This document shows positions 5,859 through 6,423 of a stretch of 6,423 bases of DNA, in pieces; position 1 is the first letter of the stretch, and every line of letters starts with the position of its first letter. A program made the position numbers and the translations under genes. A model generated the notes under the pieces. The model did no database searches. It saw only the letters and a list, made by a program, of their open reading frames with translations, and was not told the origin of the DNA. This DNA is from Halothiobacillus neapolitanus (lineage in GTDB: Bacteria > Pseudomonadota > Gammaproteobacteria > Halothiobacillales > Halothiobacillaceae), in assembly GCA_020722165.1 (NCBI GenBank), contig DYLI01000072.1, positions 1 through 6,423 on the forward strand, given 5' to 3'.

Positions 5859-6250
5859 TGGCAAGCATGAGTCTGTGGTTCTGGATGGCGCTTGGGCTAG
5901 CTGGGGCGCTGGGCGCAATGTCACGCTTTGGCCTGAATTACATGATGATGCAGTGGTTCGGGCGTGAGTTCCCTTGGGGGATATTCAGCATCAATATTTT
6001 TGGCTCGTTTCTGATCGGCTTTTTGGGTGTATTTCTGCTCTCCAAACTTCACTGGGATGAGCCGCTGCGTATCGTGGTACTCACCGGGTTTCTGGGCGCG
6101 TTCACCACGTTTTCCGCGTTTAGTATCGATGCGCTGACCTTGCTTGAGCGCGGGACATGGCTGATTGCCATGTTTTATATCGTCGGCAGCGTGACATTTG
6201 CCCTGTTGGCTGCGCGTGGCGGGATGCTACTGGCCGAGCGACTGTTGTAA
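5855..6250 (+). CDS. crcB: Fluoride-specific ion channel CrcB/Fluc
   Basis: CrcB (Fluc) forms dual-topology dimers in the inner membrane that let fluoride leave the cell. The 131-residue product has four hydrophobic segments (about 8-30, 40-62, 72-96 and 102-127). It carries the family marks GALGAMSRF (17-25), INIFGSFLIGF (46-56) with the pore Asn N47, and the TM3 break GFLGAFTTFSAF (78-89), with F86 and F89 as the likely phenylalanine box and the backbone around the break as the central sodium site. The spacing from N47 to F86 equals that in Fluc-Bpe. The ATG at 5855 overlaps the rarA stop by four bases (ATGA), with an AGAG element about ten bases upstream. Starts at 5858 or 5867 are also possible. 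No fluoride riboswitch is seen, so expression probably follows the operon. Confidence 0.94.
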   Translation: MMASMSLWFWMALGLAGALGAMSRFGLNYMMMQWFGREFPWGIFSINIFGSFLIGFLGVFLLSKLHWDEPLRIVVLTGFLGAFTTFSAFSIDALTLLERGTWLIAMFYIVGSVTFALLAARGGMLLAERLL

Positions 6251-6423
6251 GTGGTGGACAAGGCTGCGCTGGTCGAACGCATCAAGTGCTGGGGCAAGGA
6301 GCTAGGCTTCCAGCAGGTCGGCATTGCGGCAACCAATTTAAGCCGCTTTGAAGCCGGTTTTGTGCGCTGGCTGGACGAGGGAATGCACGGCGAGATGGAC
6401 TACATGGCGCGGCATGGCCTCAA
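6251..6423 (+). CDS. queG: Epoxyqueuosine reductase QueG, N-terminal part (cut by window edge)
   Basis: QueG is a cobalamin- and iron-sulfur-dependent enzyme that reduces epoxyqueuosine to queuosine at position 34 of GUN-anticodon tRNAs. Only 57 codons and two bases are present. They read like the QueG N-terminus: IKCWGKELGFQQVGIA (11-26), a variable stretch, then WLDEGMHGEMDYMARHGL (40-57), close to the E. coli protein. The cobalamin site and the cysteine ligands of the 4Fe-4S clusters lie beyond the edge. The crcB stop TAA (6248-6250) is directly upstream in the same frame, so the start must be GTG at 6251 or GTG at 6254. The first ATG is codon 45, inside the conserved region. No strong Shine-Dalgarno is seen, and coupling to crcB is likely. 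Confidence 0.88.
   Translation, partial: MVDKAALVERIKCWGKELGFQQVGIAATNLSRFEAGFVRWLDEGMHGEMDYMARHGL

Noticed and set aside
6157..6351. A 64-codon plus-strand frame spanning the crcB-queG junction
   Set aside because: It is out of frame with both crcB and queG, which are recognised by sequence, and has no features of its own.

Overview
The window is an ordinary housekeeping stretch of a moderately GC-rich proteobacterial chromosome. I found no mobile element, CRISPR array, rRNA, tRNA or recognisable novel system. A Pal lipoprotein, a periplasmic LolA chaperone and the linked order ftsK-lolA-rarA mark it as a diderm of the Beta/Gammaproteobacteria. The sequence does not let me choose between these classes with confidence.

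Layout. Positions 1-483 (+) encode the tRNA adenosine deaminase TadA. It converges on pal (563-1066, minus), which encodes the outer-membrane, peptidoglycan-binding lipoprotein of the Tol-Pal system. The 79-base gap between them holds two hairpins that fit the 3' end of the pal transcript best, the outer one being an intrinsic terminator. Positions 1067-1316 are a non-coding, AT-richer divergent region. It carries a plausible sigma70 promoter for pal, a dyad over its -35, a hairpin at the predicted 5' end of the pal mRNA, and two small dyads upstream of ftsK.

From 1317 to the right edge every gene is on the plus strand and tightly packed: ftsK (DNA translocase), lolA (lipoprotein carrier), rarA (AAA+ ATPase acting at stalled forks), crcB/fluC (fluoride channel) and the 5' end of queG (queuosine synthesis). 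Gaps are 64, 8, -4 and 0 bases, so the last four genes look translationally coupled and the set is probably one operon.

Functional themes. FtsK and Pal both act at the division site, FtsK in the inner membrane on DNA and Pal in outer-membrane constriction. LolA would carry Pal, like other outer-membrane lipoproteins, across the periplasm. FtsK and RarA both deal with chromosome processing problems. TadA and QueG both modify position 34 of tRNA anticodons, but sit at opposite ends of the window and look unlinked. The points most worth a second look are regulatory: the 5' hairpin and dyad at the pal promoter, the stand-alone position of pal away from tolB, the hairpin between ftsK and lolA, and the stop-start abutment of crcB and queG.
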